Assembly: GCA_044370935.1 (NCBI GenBank)
Contig: JBILUQ010000038.1
Coordinates: 1-20,254, forward strand
DNA length: 20,254 bases
Origin: Chth-196 sp044370935
GTDB taxonomy: Bacteria > Verrucomicrobiota > Verrucomicrobiia > Chthoniobacterales > Chthoniobacteraceae
Direction: 5' to 3'
Shown here: piece after piece, positions 1 through 7,337 of the stretch
Numbering within the stretch: the stretch's first letter is position 1
Layout of the letters: each line of letters opens with the position of its first letter
Translations under genes and position numbers: made by a program
Notes under the pieces: generated by a model
Seen by the model: the letters and a program-made list of their open reading frames with translations, nothing else
Databases searched by the model: none
What the model was told of the DNA's origin: nothing

Positions 1-1188
1 CTCGCTCTCGAGCAGGTACGCGACACCACCCTTGCCGGATTGGCTGTTCACTCGGATCACTTCCCGGTACTCCCGCCCGATGTCGGACGGATCGATCGTT
101 AGGTATGGAATATCCCAGATTCCGGTCTCACCGTTTTTCTGCCATTCCGAGAGCCCCTTGCGAATCGCATCTTGATGGGATCCGGAAAACGCCGTAAAGA
201 CCAACTCACCGCCGTAGGGATGACGCGGGGGCACGGTCATTCCCGTGCACCTTTCATACACTTCCCGAAGCGCGTTGATATCCGAGAAATCCAACCCGGG
301 AGCGATCCCGTGCATGTACAGGTTCAAGGCAACGCTCACTATATCAAGATTGCCAGTGCGCTCGCCGTTGCCGAAGAGAGTTCCTTCAACGCGCTGGGCT
401 CCGGCAAGCATTGCGAGTTCAGTTGCGGCGGTTCCTGTGCCCCGGTCGTTGTGCGTATGGACGCTGATGATCGCCGCATTTCGGTCCTTCAAATTTCTGC
501 AGAACCACTCGATCTGGTCTGCGTAGACATTCGGCATCGATACCTCAACGGTGTCAGGTAAATTCAGGATAATCAGCCGTTTAGCTGATGGCTGCCAAAC
601 CTGCATCACCGCTTCGCAAACTTCCAAAGAGAACTCCACCTCTGTTGCGGAAAAACTTTCGGGTGAGTATTCAAGGCGGACGTTTGAGCCGGCAAGGATG
701 GGCAACCGGTCTTTGATCCATTGAGTGCCGCGCCGCGCCATGGCGACGATGTCCGGCTTTTCGAGTCCGAAAACGACGCGGCGCTGAGCGGGCGAAGTCG
801 AGTTGTAAAGGTGGATGATCGCGTTTTTCACCCCTTTCAGAGACTCGAATGTCCTCTGGATTAAATCTTCACGCGCCTGCACAAGAACCTGCACAGTGAC
901 ATCGTCTGGAATCCGCCCGTCTTCGATAAGGCGCCTCATGAAGGCGAACTCCGTATTGGAGGCCGCCGGAAAGCCAACTTCGATTTCCTTGAATCCACAT
1001 TTCAGAAGCGCATCAAAGAGCTCGAGCTTCTGTGAAACGTTCATCGGCACAGCCAAAGCCTGATTGCCATCCCTCAAATCAACGCTGCACCAAATCGGGG
1101 CACGTTCCAACTTCCGATCGGGCCATTGGCGCTCAGCCAAGGCGATCGGAGGGTATGCTTTATATTTCTGGCTCGGATCGGGAATCAT
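1..1188 (-). CDS. leuA: 2-isopropylmalate synthase, long type (partial, C-terminus outside window)
   Basis: Condenses acetyl-CoA with 2-oxoisovalerate, the first committed step of leucine synthesis, in the cytoplasm. Reading the minus strand from the ATG at 1188 gives 396 open codons to the window edge. The N-terminus has the KYKAYPPI and RQWPDRKLERAPIW pattern of the long (about 550-residue) LeuA class. The catalytic RDGNQ is at residues 39-43, and the metal-binding HTHNDRG starts at residue 244 (codons near 459-439), followed by GNGERTGN. The C-terminal part, which normally includes the leucine-sensing regulatory domain, lies beyond position 1. No convincing Shine-Dalgarno site precedes the ATG and there is no other good in-frame start just upstream. 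It is divergent from the cytochrome gene, with 164 bp between them. I see no leucine-rich leader peptide there. Confidence 0.95.
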   Translation of the reverse strand, partial: MIPDPSQKYKAYPPIALAERQWPDRKLERAPIWCSVDLRDGNQALAVPMNVSQKLELFDALLKCGFKEIEVGFPAASNTEFAFMRRLIEDGRIPDDVTVQVLVQAREDLIQRTFESLKGVKNAIIHLYNSTSPAQRRVVFGLEKPDIVAMARRGTQWIKDRLPILAGSNVRLEYSPESFSATEVEFSLEVCEAVMQVWQPSAKRLIILNLPDTVEVSMPNVYADQIEWFCRNLKDRNAAIISVHTHNDRGTGTAATELAMLAGAQRVEGTLFGNGERTGNLDIVSVALNLYMHGIAPGLDFSDINALREVYERCTGMTVPPRHPYGGELVFTAFSGSHQDAIRKGLSEWQKNGETGIWDIPYLTIDPSDIGREYREVIRVNSQSGKGGVAYLLESE

Positions 1189-1352
1189 GACGAAATTGTT
1201 ATCTATACTCGCCCCGAACCGCCTATGAATGCAACCCCGAGTACGGCAAAGCCAGCCCAGCTTCGAAAACAAAAATGGAATCGGTCCTCCACAAGGTCCA
1301 GAAAGCACCTTAGAAATAAACCTGCTGAAGGTTATTACTCTTTAGACAAGCC

Positions 1353-2345
1353 ATGCTAACACTTCGAAAAGCCCTCCGGCTCCTGATCCTGCCACTGGCG
1401 CTCTTAACAACCGCGCGCTCACAGGATGTCGGCAAAGAACCCCCCTCCAGCGACGAGGCCCTTCAGACCACTGCCGCAGTGTTCCATCTTTTCGAAGCCA
1501 AGTGCAACGACTGCCACGGTGCACACTTGGTGAAGCCCAAGGGTAAGCTCGGGTACATCATGGACCTCAAAAGGATGGCCGCGAACGAGGACTTCGTTTC
1601 TGGGACCGACCCTTCAAAGTCGGAGCTATTCCGCCTCGTCAACGAGGACGAAATGCCAGGAAAGGACAGCGACCAGCCCCCGGCGACCGACGCCGAAAAA
1701 CTCGCGCTAAGGCGGTGGATCCAGATTGGTGCCCCCACGCAGCTCAGCGAAAAACTTTCGGAACGGCAGGCAAAGTTGATGAAGCCTCAAATAGAGGGCG
1801 GAACAGAAGGTTTGCTCGCTTCAAATGGTGGTGCGAGCGACGCGCAAGCAGTACAGGTCAGCCCGCCCGACACCAACCATGGAGACGAAGCTGACGGGAC
1901 GAAGCCCACCAAGCCTTTCTGGAAAAAACTTCTGGGCTGGATCGGGAAGTTTCACGCGGCCTCTACCCACTTCCCGATCGCCTTGCTTTCAGTCACTCTA
2001 ATCGCGGAGATGCTGGGGTGGTGGACGAAGAAAGACGGATGGCTCACCTGCACCCGCTTTCTACTATTCATCGGAGCTCCAAGTGCCGTAGCGACAGCCT
2101 CACTGGGGTGGCTCAATGAGTACGCTGGTGTATCCACAGTTTATCAACTGCATAAATGGGTCGGAACCTGCACAGCCCTTTGGGCGGTCATCAGCTTAGG
2201 GTGCGCCGTGTTGTTTGAATGCCGCGAAGGAACCGCTTCCCGCAACAGACTGCGCGCTGTTCTGGTCATCGGCGCACTACTAGTCTCTGCGACTGGATTC
2301 CTAGGCGGAGCAGTGAGCTTCGGCCTCGATCACTACAAATGGTAG
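1353..2345 (+). CDS. Exported c-type cytochrome fused to a DUF2231-like membrane domain
   Basis: 330 residues in two parts. Residues 1-23 form a signal sequence or anchor (basic start, then a Leu-rich stretch). A single heme site CNDCH is at 51-55, with a likely axial Met in the MPG motif at 101-102; this arrangement resembles the planctomycete-type cytochrome C (PSCyt1-like) domain. After a polar linker (about 130-190) comes a four-helix membrane region at about 206-223, 234-253, 270-288 and 300-320. It begins KFHAASTHFPIALL, typical of DUF2231 (predicted membrane proteins of unknown function). The heme domain should sit in the periplasm with the rest in the inner membrane. The partner is unknown and no oxidase or dehydrogenase gene is adjacent. 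The ATG at 1353 puts the signal sequence at the very N-terminus. The domain assignment is firm for the heme site and moderate for DUF2231. Confidence 0.85.
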   Translation: MLTLRKALRLLILPLALLTTARSQDVGKEPPSSDEALQTTAAVFHLFEAKCNDCHGAHLVKPKGKLGYIMDLKRMAANEDFVSGTDPSKSELFRLVNEDEMPGKDSDQPPATDAEKLALRRWIQIGAPTQLSEKLSERQAKLMKPQIEGGTEGLLASNGGASDAQAVQVSPPDTNHGDEADGTKPTKPFWKKLLGWIGKFHAASTHFPIALLSVTLIAEMLGWWTKKDGWLTCTRFLLFIGAPSAVATASLGWLNEYAGVSTVYQLHKWVGTCTALWAVISLGCAVLFECREGTASRNRLRAVLVIGALLVSATGFLGGAVSFGLDHYKW

Positions 2346-2406
2346 CCTTCCGACTAGGGCGAATCAGATGCCACTGAGGCCTCTCCGCTTTTGGTGTACG
2401 GCCTTC

Positions 2407-3669
2407 TCAGGTTCTCAGGGACAGAACGCTCCTCTCATAGGCCCGCGCCTCATCAAGCCAATCCCGGTCTGTGGGCACATTCTGGCGTCTGCAATATTCC
2501 TCCCAAACCGCCCCCAGCGGTAGTGTTTTTGAGTACTCCTGCAGCACAAGACGCACGGTGAAGTCGCCGCTTTCTTCGGCGGCCCGCAAGCGTTCCGAAG
2601 GAAGGAGCAACGCCTGTAGAAGAGCTTTCTGCGCACTCCGCATCCCGATCACCCATGCCGCAATCCGGTTGATGCTGGCGTCAAAAAAATCCAGTCCAAG
2701 GTGAACTCTGCTCAGGTAACCGCCGCCGACGATCTCTTCCATTACCGCCCGCGTGGCGTCGTCAAGAACCACCACATGATCGCTATCCCAGCGCACGCCA
2801 CGCGAAACGTGAAAGAAAAGCGAGGGCACGAATGTCATCAACGCGGATACTTTGTCCTCTATCGATTCGCTCGGATGAAAATGCCCGGAATCCAAGCAGT
2901 AGGTTTTACGCCTTGAGACAGCATATCCGAGATAGAACTCATGTGACCCCACGACATAGGACTCACAGCCAATCCCGAAGAGTTTGGACTCAACCGAATC
3001 CTCGTTTAACTCCGAATCCAGCGCCTCGGCGAAGATCGTATCCAGAGATTCTAAAAGCCGCTCTCGAGGTGATCTGCGATCCGCGGGATGATCCTTGTAT
3101 CCGTCCGGAATCCAGAAATTCGTGACCGCACGACTATTCAAGCGGCGCGCAGCCTCGACGGCGATTTTGCGGCATGCAATCCCGTGTGCGATCCAGTAAT
3201 CGCGCACATGCCGATCTCGATTCGAAAGGGTGAAGGAATCCGCGGCAAGACGGTGCGAAAAGAACGTGGGGTTGAAATCAAAGCCCAACCCGTTACGCGC
3301 GCACCAATCCACCCACGACTCGAAATGCTCGAATGCATAATCACTTCGCTCCACCACTCGGCCGGATAATTCCGCATACATCGCATGGAGATTCAGTCGG
3401 TGCCTTCCCGGAATCAGTGAAAACGCTTTCTCCAGATCCGCACGCAATTCATCTGCGTTACGCGCGGCTCCCGGATAATTCCCAGTGACAGCGAGGCCGC
3501 CAGTGAGGCTGCAAGACGAATCCTCAAATCCCCTGACATCGTCACCCTGCCAACAATGGAGCGAAATTGGTATGGAAGCCAAGACCCGGAGCGCGGACTC
3601 CGTATCGACGCCATTTTGATGATAGGCCTCCCTTGAAATCTCGTAAGCTGGCTGCGCAGTTTGATTCAT
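2407..3669 (-). CDS. rhaA: L-rhamnose isomerase
   Basis: Interconverts L-rhamnose and L-rhamnulose, the first step of rhamnose breakdown, in the cytoplasm. The length of 420 residues matches the E. coli enzyme (419). Recognisable motifs are SLHCWQGDDVRGFE (36-49), TGNYPGAARNADELRADL (62-79) and GRHRLNLHAMYAE (88-100). The metal-ligand region has E236 (CESYVVGSHEF), D260 and H263 (LDSGHFHP), H287, D295 and D297 (HVSRGVRWDSDH) and D327 (LDFFD). These correspond to the known metal and substrate ligands of RhaA, so the enzyme should be active. The start ATG overlaps the acpS stop codon (ATGA), suggesting translational coupling. The neighbours purH, pdxJ and acpS are biosynthetic, and no rhaB, rhaD, transporter or regulator gene is in view. 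The gene is convergent with the cytochrome gene across about 60 bp. Confidence 0.95.
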   Translation of the reverse strand: MNQTAQPAYEISREAYHQNGVDTESALRVLASIPISLHCWQGDDVRGFEDSSCSLTGGLAVTGNYPGAARNADELRADLEKAFSLIPGRHRLNLHAMYAELSGRVVERSDYAFEHFESWVDWCARNGLGFDFNPTFFSHRLAADSFTLSNRDRHVRDYWIAHGIACRKIAVEAARRLNSRAVTNFWIPDGYKDHPADRRSPRERLLESLDTIFAEALDSELNEDSVESKLFGIGCESYVVGSHEFYLGYAVSRRKTYCLDSGHFHPSESIEDKVSALMTFVPSLFFHVSRGVRWDSDHVVVLDDATRAVMEEIVGGGYLSRVHLGLDFFDASINRIAAWVIGMRSAQKALLQALLLPSERLRAAEESGDFTVRLVLQEYSKTLPLGAVWEEYCRRQNVPTDRDWLDEARAYERSVLSLRT

Positions 3670-4049
3670 TGAAGGACGACGCTCGCGCCGGCGATCTGCT
3701 CGGTGTGACTGAGGCTGACTAGGATCTCGCTCACTCCCCTCGATTCAGCAAGCAGCCGCCCCTTTCCAAGTAAGGTGATGCTAGGTGCTCCAGATTGTTG
3801 GTGGTTCACTTCGATGTCGAGAAACCCAATTTCCGCGCCAATCCCGGTCCCAAATGCTTTTGAAACGGCCTCCTTCGCAGCGAAACGAACTGCAAAGTGC
3901 TGGGCGGATCTTGCCTTCCCCTCGCAATACTCGCGCTCAAGTTGAGTGAAGACCCGCTTTACGAAGGCCGCACCCTGCCTTTCGATCGCCTTCGCAATCC
4001 GATGGACCTCGACTAGATCCATTCCAACCCCCAACACGCGTGATGACAT
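3666..4049 (-). CDS. acpS: Holo-[acyl-carrier-protein] synthase
   Basis: Transfers 4'-phosphopantetheine from CoA to apo-acyl carrier protein, which activates fatty acid synthesis. I chose the ATG at 4049 (127 residues). It is preceded by GGAGGT with a 4-nt gap, and it gives the family-typical N-terminus MSSRVLGVGMDLVEVHRI. GTG at 4064 and ATG at 4061 are in-frame alternatives, but they would place that SD inside the gene. The Mg2+-binding residues are D11 (GMDLVE) and E60 (RFAAKEAVSKAFGTG), as in the family, and the C-terminus has the usual VSLSHTE motif. It lies directly downstream of pdxJ, a pairing common in bacteria, and overlaps rhaA by four bases (ATGA). Expression is therefore probably coupled to both neighbours. 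Confidence 0.95.
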   Translation of the reverse strand: MSSRVLGVGMDLVEVHRIAKAIERQGAAFVKRVFTQLEREYCEGKARSAQHFAVRFAAKEAVSKAFGTGIGAEIGFLDIEVNHQQSGAPSITLLGKGRLLAESRGVSEILVSLSHTEQIAGASVVLQ

Positions 4050-4053
4050 GGTG

Positions 4054-4059
4054 ACCTCC
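4054..4059 (-). promoter_or_regulatory. Ribosome binding site deciding the acpS start
   Basis: GGAGGT on the minus strand lies 4 nt upstream of the ATG at 4049 and downstream of the pdxJ stop codon. It is one of only two strong Shine-Dalgarno sites in the window, and it favours the 127-residue AcpS over the longer in-frame readings. Confidence 0.7.
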
Positions 4060-4066
4060 ATCACGT

Positions 4067-4804
4067 TTAGTGTCGCATCAGTTCAAGCATTTCAGAAACC
4101 GCCTTTTCAAGGCCAACAAACACCGCGCGACTTACAATGGAATGACCGATGTTAAGGTCCTCCAAATGCGGCACACCGCGAACCAACGCAATATTCGTAT
4201 AGTTTAATCCATGCCCTGCGTTGACCTGGAGTCCCAACGAATGAGAGTGCTTTGATGCCTCCACAAGCCGAGACAACTCTCGATGCTGAGCATCGCTTTG
4301 GGCATTAGCGAATGCACCAGTGTGCAACTCGACCATGTCGGCCCCGATCCTCGCGGACGCCTCCACTTGCGCGAACTCGGGCTCGATAAACATGCTGACG
4401 CGGATTCCCGCACCCTTTAACCGAGCCACCGTGCCCGAAAGCGGGATCTCCTGAGCCACCACATTGAGGCCGCCTTCGGTCGTGATTTCCTCGCGTGTTT
4501 CGGGAACCAAACAAACCTCGTCGGGCGCCAACTCGAGGGCGATTCCGAGAATTTCAGGGGTGTTTCCCATTTCAAAATTCAACCGCGTCCGGATACCCCG
4601 CCGAAGCCTGAAAACATCGGCGTCCTGAATGTGGCGCCGATCAGCGCGCAAATGCACGGTGATACCGTGTGCGCCGGCGGCCTCACAGGCCTGCGCAGCG
4701 GACAGGATGTTAGGTTCGCAGTTGTGCGATTCCATCATTCCCGGGTATCTCGCCTGCCGAAGCGTGGCGACGTGGTCAATATTAACGCCAAGCTTGAGCA
4801 TCAT
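4067..4804 (-). CDS. pdxJ: Pyridoxine 5'-phosphate synthase
   Basis: Joins 3-amino-2-oxopropyl phosphate and 1-deoxy-D-xylulose 5-phosphate to make pyridoxine 5'-phosphate, the last ring-forming step of the DXP-dependent vitamin B6 pathway. The N-terminus reads (M)MLKLGVNIDHVATLRQAR, the PdxJ hallmark. Further family motifs are AGAHGITVHLRADRRHIQ, the LNFEMG core, the VPETREEITTEGG loop, SMFIEPE, ELHTGAFA and GHGLNYTN near the C-terminus. The length of about 245 residues is normal for this TIM-barrel enzyme. An in-frame GTG at 4822 has an AGGA 7 nt upstream and would add six residues. I prefer ATG 4804/4801 because the family starts there, but this is not certain. The acpS reading frame begins just after its stop, and purH ends about 50 bp upstream. 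Confidence 0.95.
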   Translation of the reverse strand: MMLKLGVNIDHVATLRQARYPGMMESHNCEPNILSAAQACEAAGAHGITVHLRADRRHIQDADVFRLRRGIRTRLNFEMGNTPEILGIALELAPDEVCLVPETREEITTEGGLNVVAQEIPLSGTVARLKGAGIRVSMFIEPEFAQVEASARIGADMVELHTGAFANAQSDAQHRELSRLVEASKHSHSLGLQVNAGHGLNYTNIALVRGVPHLEDLNIGHSIVSRAVFVGLEKAVSEMLELMRH

Positions 4805-4853
4805 GAGTTGAAGAAAATACACGCATTGTTCCTACAACGCTCCTTGTGTTTGC

Positions 4854-6392
4854 TTAGTGTTTAAAGTGGCGGACTCCTGTGAAAATCATGGCCATTCCAC
4901 GATCATTTGCAGCCGCGATTACTTCAGCATCGCGCACAGAGCCACCAGGTTGAATCGCACAGGTTGCACCGGCTTCAGCCGCGGCAATGAGCCCGTCTGG
5001 GAATGGAAAAAACGCGTCGCTGCCAACGGCGCTTCCCTTCAATGACAGCCCGGCATCCTTGGCTTTCCAGACAGCGATACGCGACGAATCGACTCGGGAC
5101 ATTTGCCCTGCACCGATCCCCAGAGTCCGATCGCCCGATGCGTAAACAATCGCATTGCTTTTCACCTGCTTGACCACGCGCCATGCAAAGAGCATCGCCA
5201 GAAGCTCGTCGTCTCCAGGCGCCCGCTGGGTGACAACCTTGGACATCAAGTCTCCCTCTAATTCATTCGAGCAATCACGGCTCTGCTCCAAAACACCACC
5301 GCGCACCGAGCGTAGAATCATCTCACTGGAAGCAGTATGCGCTAGATCCGAGAGCTTGCGAATCAGTCGGAGGTTCTTCTTCTTCTGCAAAAGGACGCGC
5401 GCCTCAGGGTCAAAGTCCGGCGCAATAATCACCTCGCTAAAGATCTCCCCAATCGCGCGGGCGAGGGGTTCGGTGAGCACCCGGTTGGTTATGATAATTC
5501 CTCCAAACGGGGCCTGGCGATCCGTCGCGAATGCCTTGTCCCATGCGGTGCGCAAGTCGGGATCAGATCCAACCCCACACGGATTTGTGTGCTTAAGAAT
5601 CGCGACAGTTGGTTCATCAAACTCCTCGATCAATTCTGCAGCCGCCGAGATATCCAAAATGTTGTTATACGAGAGCTCCTTTCCGTGAAGCTTATGAAAA
5701 TGCTCGTCGAAAGATCCATAGAGAGCGGCGCTCTGGTGCGGATTTTCACCGTAGCGCAGCCTTGCAACGCAGGGCAAAGACAACGAAAGAGAGCTTGAAG
5801 CCTCCTGCTCCTTGTCGAGGTAGTTGGCTATGGCCCCGTCATATTTTGAAGTGGTCACAAACACCTTGATCCCAAGCTGCTCACGAAGCTTGAAAGTGGT
5901 CGCACCATCATTGTCTCGCATATTTTCAAGCACCTTCGCGTAATCGTTTGGATCCACCACGACCGTGACGGACCGATAATTTTTCGCGGCGGAACGGAGC
6001 ATTGAGGGCCCGCCGATATCTATATTCTCAATCGCTTCTTCAAGCGTCACACCGGGCTTTGCGATAGTGGCCTCAAATGGATACAGGTTCACGACAACTA
6101 AATCGATGGGCAGAATCCCATTCGCATCAGCCTGCGCCTGATGGTCAGGATTGTCCCGGACGTACAACAAACCTCCGTGCACCTTTGGGTGCAGAGTTTT
6201 TACGCGACCATCAAGAATTTCGGGAGAACCCGTGAATGCGGAGATTTCCGTGGTTGGAATGTCGTTTTTTTGTAGCAACGCGGACGTACCACCGGTCGAT
6301 AGAATTTGGACCCCCATACCGACTAGTTGTCTGGCGAACTCAACCAGCCCGGTTTTATCTGAAACGGAGATCAATGCCCTCGTAATTTTCAT
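4854..6392 (-). CDS. purH: Bifunctional AICAR formyltransferase / IMP cyclohydrolase
   Basis: Catalyses the last two steps of de novo purine synthesis, AICAR to FAICAR to IMP. The length of 512 residues is full. The N-terminal cyclohydrolase domain shows STGGTSALL (32-40), DGRVKTLHPKVHGGLL (61-76), VVNLYPFE (100-107) and ENIDIGGPSMLRSAAKN (122-138). The C-terminal formyltransferase domain shows LRYGENPHQ (212-220), SYNNILD (241-247), KHTNPCG with the catalytic K267/H268, DRQAPFGGI and GSDAFFPFPDG. The end motif is FTGVRHFKH. All expected active-site segments are present. It is the first gene of the purH-pdxJ-acpS-rhaA series, and a possible sigma70 promoter lies directly upstream. Confidence 0.97.
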   Translation of the reverse strand: MKITRALISVSDKTGLVEFARQLVGMGVQILSTGGTSALLQKNDIPTTEISAFTGSPEILDGRVKTLHPKVHGGLLYVRDNPDHQAQADANGILPIDLVVVNLYPFEATIAKPGVTLEEAIENIDIGGPSMLRSAAKNYRSVTVVVDPNDYAKVLENMRDNDGATTFKLREQLGIKVFVTTSKYDGAIANYLDKEQEASSSLSLSLPCVARLRYGENPHQSAALYGSFDEHFHKLHGKELSYNNILDISAAAELIEEFDEPTVAILKHTNPCGVGSDPDLRTAWDKAFATDRQAPFGGIIITNRVLTEPLARAIGEIFSEVIIAPDFDPEARVLLQKKKNLRLIRKLSDLAHTASSEMILRSVRGGVLEQSRDCSNELEGDLMSKVVTQRAPGDDELLAMLFAWRVVKQVKSNAIVYASGDRTLGIGAGQMSRVDSSRIAVWKAKDAGLSLKGSAVGSDAFFPFPDGLIAAAEAGATCAIQPGGSVRDAEVIAAANDRGMAMIFTGVRHFKH

Positions 6393-6400
6393 GCCCCGCT

Positions 6401-6429
6401 AGGCTAAGAAGGCGAACCGAAACGGTCAA
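6401..6429 (-). promoter_or_regulatory. Possible sigma70 promoter of purH
   Basis: On the minus strand TTGACC (6429-6424) is followed after 17 nt by TAGCCT (6406-6401). The -35 matches consensus at 5 of 6 bases, but the -10 at only 3 of 6. Transcription would begin at about 6394, almost on the purH ATG at 6392, so the message would be essentially leaderless. The placement is attractive in a window with few SD sites, but the weak -10 keeps this tentative. Confidence 0.3.
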
Positions 6430-6468
6430 CGGCCAACGACGTGACCGGCGTAACGAGTGCTCTAAATA

Positions 6469-7296
6469 CTACTCGACAGAAGAACGATAGCCCTGCGGAT
6501 CAAATTCCACAGATGAGTATCCGACAGCTTTCAACCCCGATTCGACCTGTGCAATGCAGTCCTGTAACCGCGGCATCTCCCCGGGCGCAATCTGCACTTT
6601 GGCTCTGGCTGTGATTGGGGCAGCGGTTGGATCAGTCGATGCCGACTCCAGATGACGAACCCTGAACACACTGAATCCAAGGCTGCGCACCCAGTCTTCC
6701 GCCGCCTCAACCATCGCGAGCGCGGAGGCTGTGACCGGTGTGCCGTGGGGAATTCGAGAAGACAAACACGGTTGCGCAGGCGCATCCGCAGTCGGCAATT
6801 CGAGTCGGCGGGAAAGATCCCGAATTTCAGCTTTGGTCAATCCCGCGTCTCTCAAAGGCGCGAGTATGGCGTACTCCTGCGCAGCCTGACGACCGGGACG
6901 GAGCTGCCGCATGTCATCAAAGTTCTCACCGTAAGCAAGCCCGCGAAAGGAGCGGTCTCCGGCGATTTTCTCGAGCTGCGAAAACAACTCTGCTTTGCAA
7001 AAATAACAACGGTTTACTGGATTGCTTGCGTAGTCCGGGTTGCTGAGCTCGCTTGTTTGGACGACCTCCACGGAAGCATCGATTTTTTGAGCCAGTGCAA
7101 TCGCATCCGCAAGCGCTTTGCGGGGAAGACTGGCGCTGTCGGCAATGACCCCGAGCACGCTTTCACGACCAAGAACATTACGGGCCTCGGCGAGTAAATA
7201 CGCACTGTCCACTCCGCCCGAGTAAGCAACAAGCATGGGGGCATGGGCGCGCAGCGAGGCACGAAGCGTCTGCAACTTGGCTTCAAGTTCGTTCAT
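6469..7296 (-). CDS. larE: LarE-family ATP-dependent sulfur transferase (PP-loop)
   Basis: LarE proteins adenylate and then thiolate the pyridinium-dithiocarboxylate precursor of the nickel-pincer cofactor of lactate racemase and related LarA enzymes. The 275 residues contain the PP-loop AYSGGVDS (24-31), NRCYFCKAELF (95-105), the AYGENFDD segment (121-128) and PCLSSRIPHG (176-185). The three cysteines C97, C100 and C177 match the class of LarE that holds a [4Fe-4S] cluster and recycles sulfur, rather than the single-cysteine form that sacrifices its own sulfur. That subclass call is an inference from the motif. No larA, larB or larC is in the window. The gene follows hemQ after about 41 bp and is probably the last of the adk-fmt-hemQ-larE series. 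Confidence 0.9.
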   Translation of the reverse strand: MNELEAKLQTLRASLRAHAPMLVAYSGGVDSAYLLAEARNVLGRESVLGVIADSASLPRKALADAIALAQKIDASVEVVQTSELSNPDYASNPVNRCYFCKAELFSQLEKIAGDRSFRGLAYGENFDDMRQLRPGRQAAQEYAILAPLRDAGLTKAEIRDLSRRLELPTADAPAQPCLSSRIPHGTPVTASALAMVEAAEDWVRSLGFSVFRVRHLESASTDPTAAPITARAKVQIAPGEMPRLQDCIAQVESGLKAVGYSSVEFDPQGYRSSVE

Positions 7297-7337
7297 GACT
7301 GTGCCCGGCGGCTTAAATGGGAACGGGACAGAGGTTT

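Noticed and set aside
1189..1352. Possible leuA promoter (TTGCAT ... TATAGA) or leader attenuator
   Set aside because: The two hexamers are 21 nt apart, too far for sigma70, and no Leu-rich leader peptide or terminator/antiterminator pair is visible.
2372..2399. GAGGCCTC palindrome and AGGCC/GGCCT repeat between the convergent cytochrome and rhaA genes, considered as a bidirectional terminator
   Set aside because: The stems are only 4-5 bp with a long loop and no T-tract follows on either strand.
6652..7197. Plus-strand open frame of 181 codons
   Set aside because: It is opposite larE, whose PP-loop and cysteine motifs are intact, and the translation shows no domain. Frames opposite leuA (172-561) and purH (5155-5688) are rejected for the same reason.
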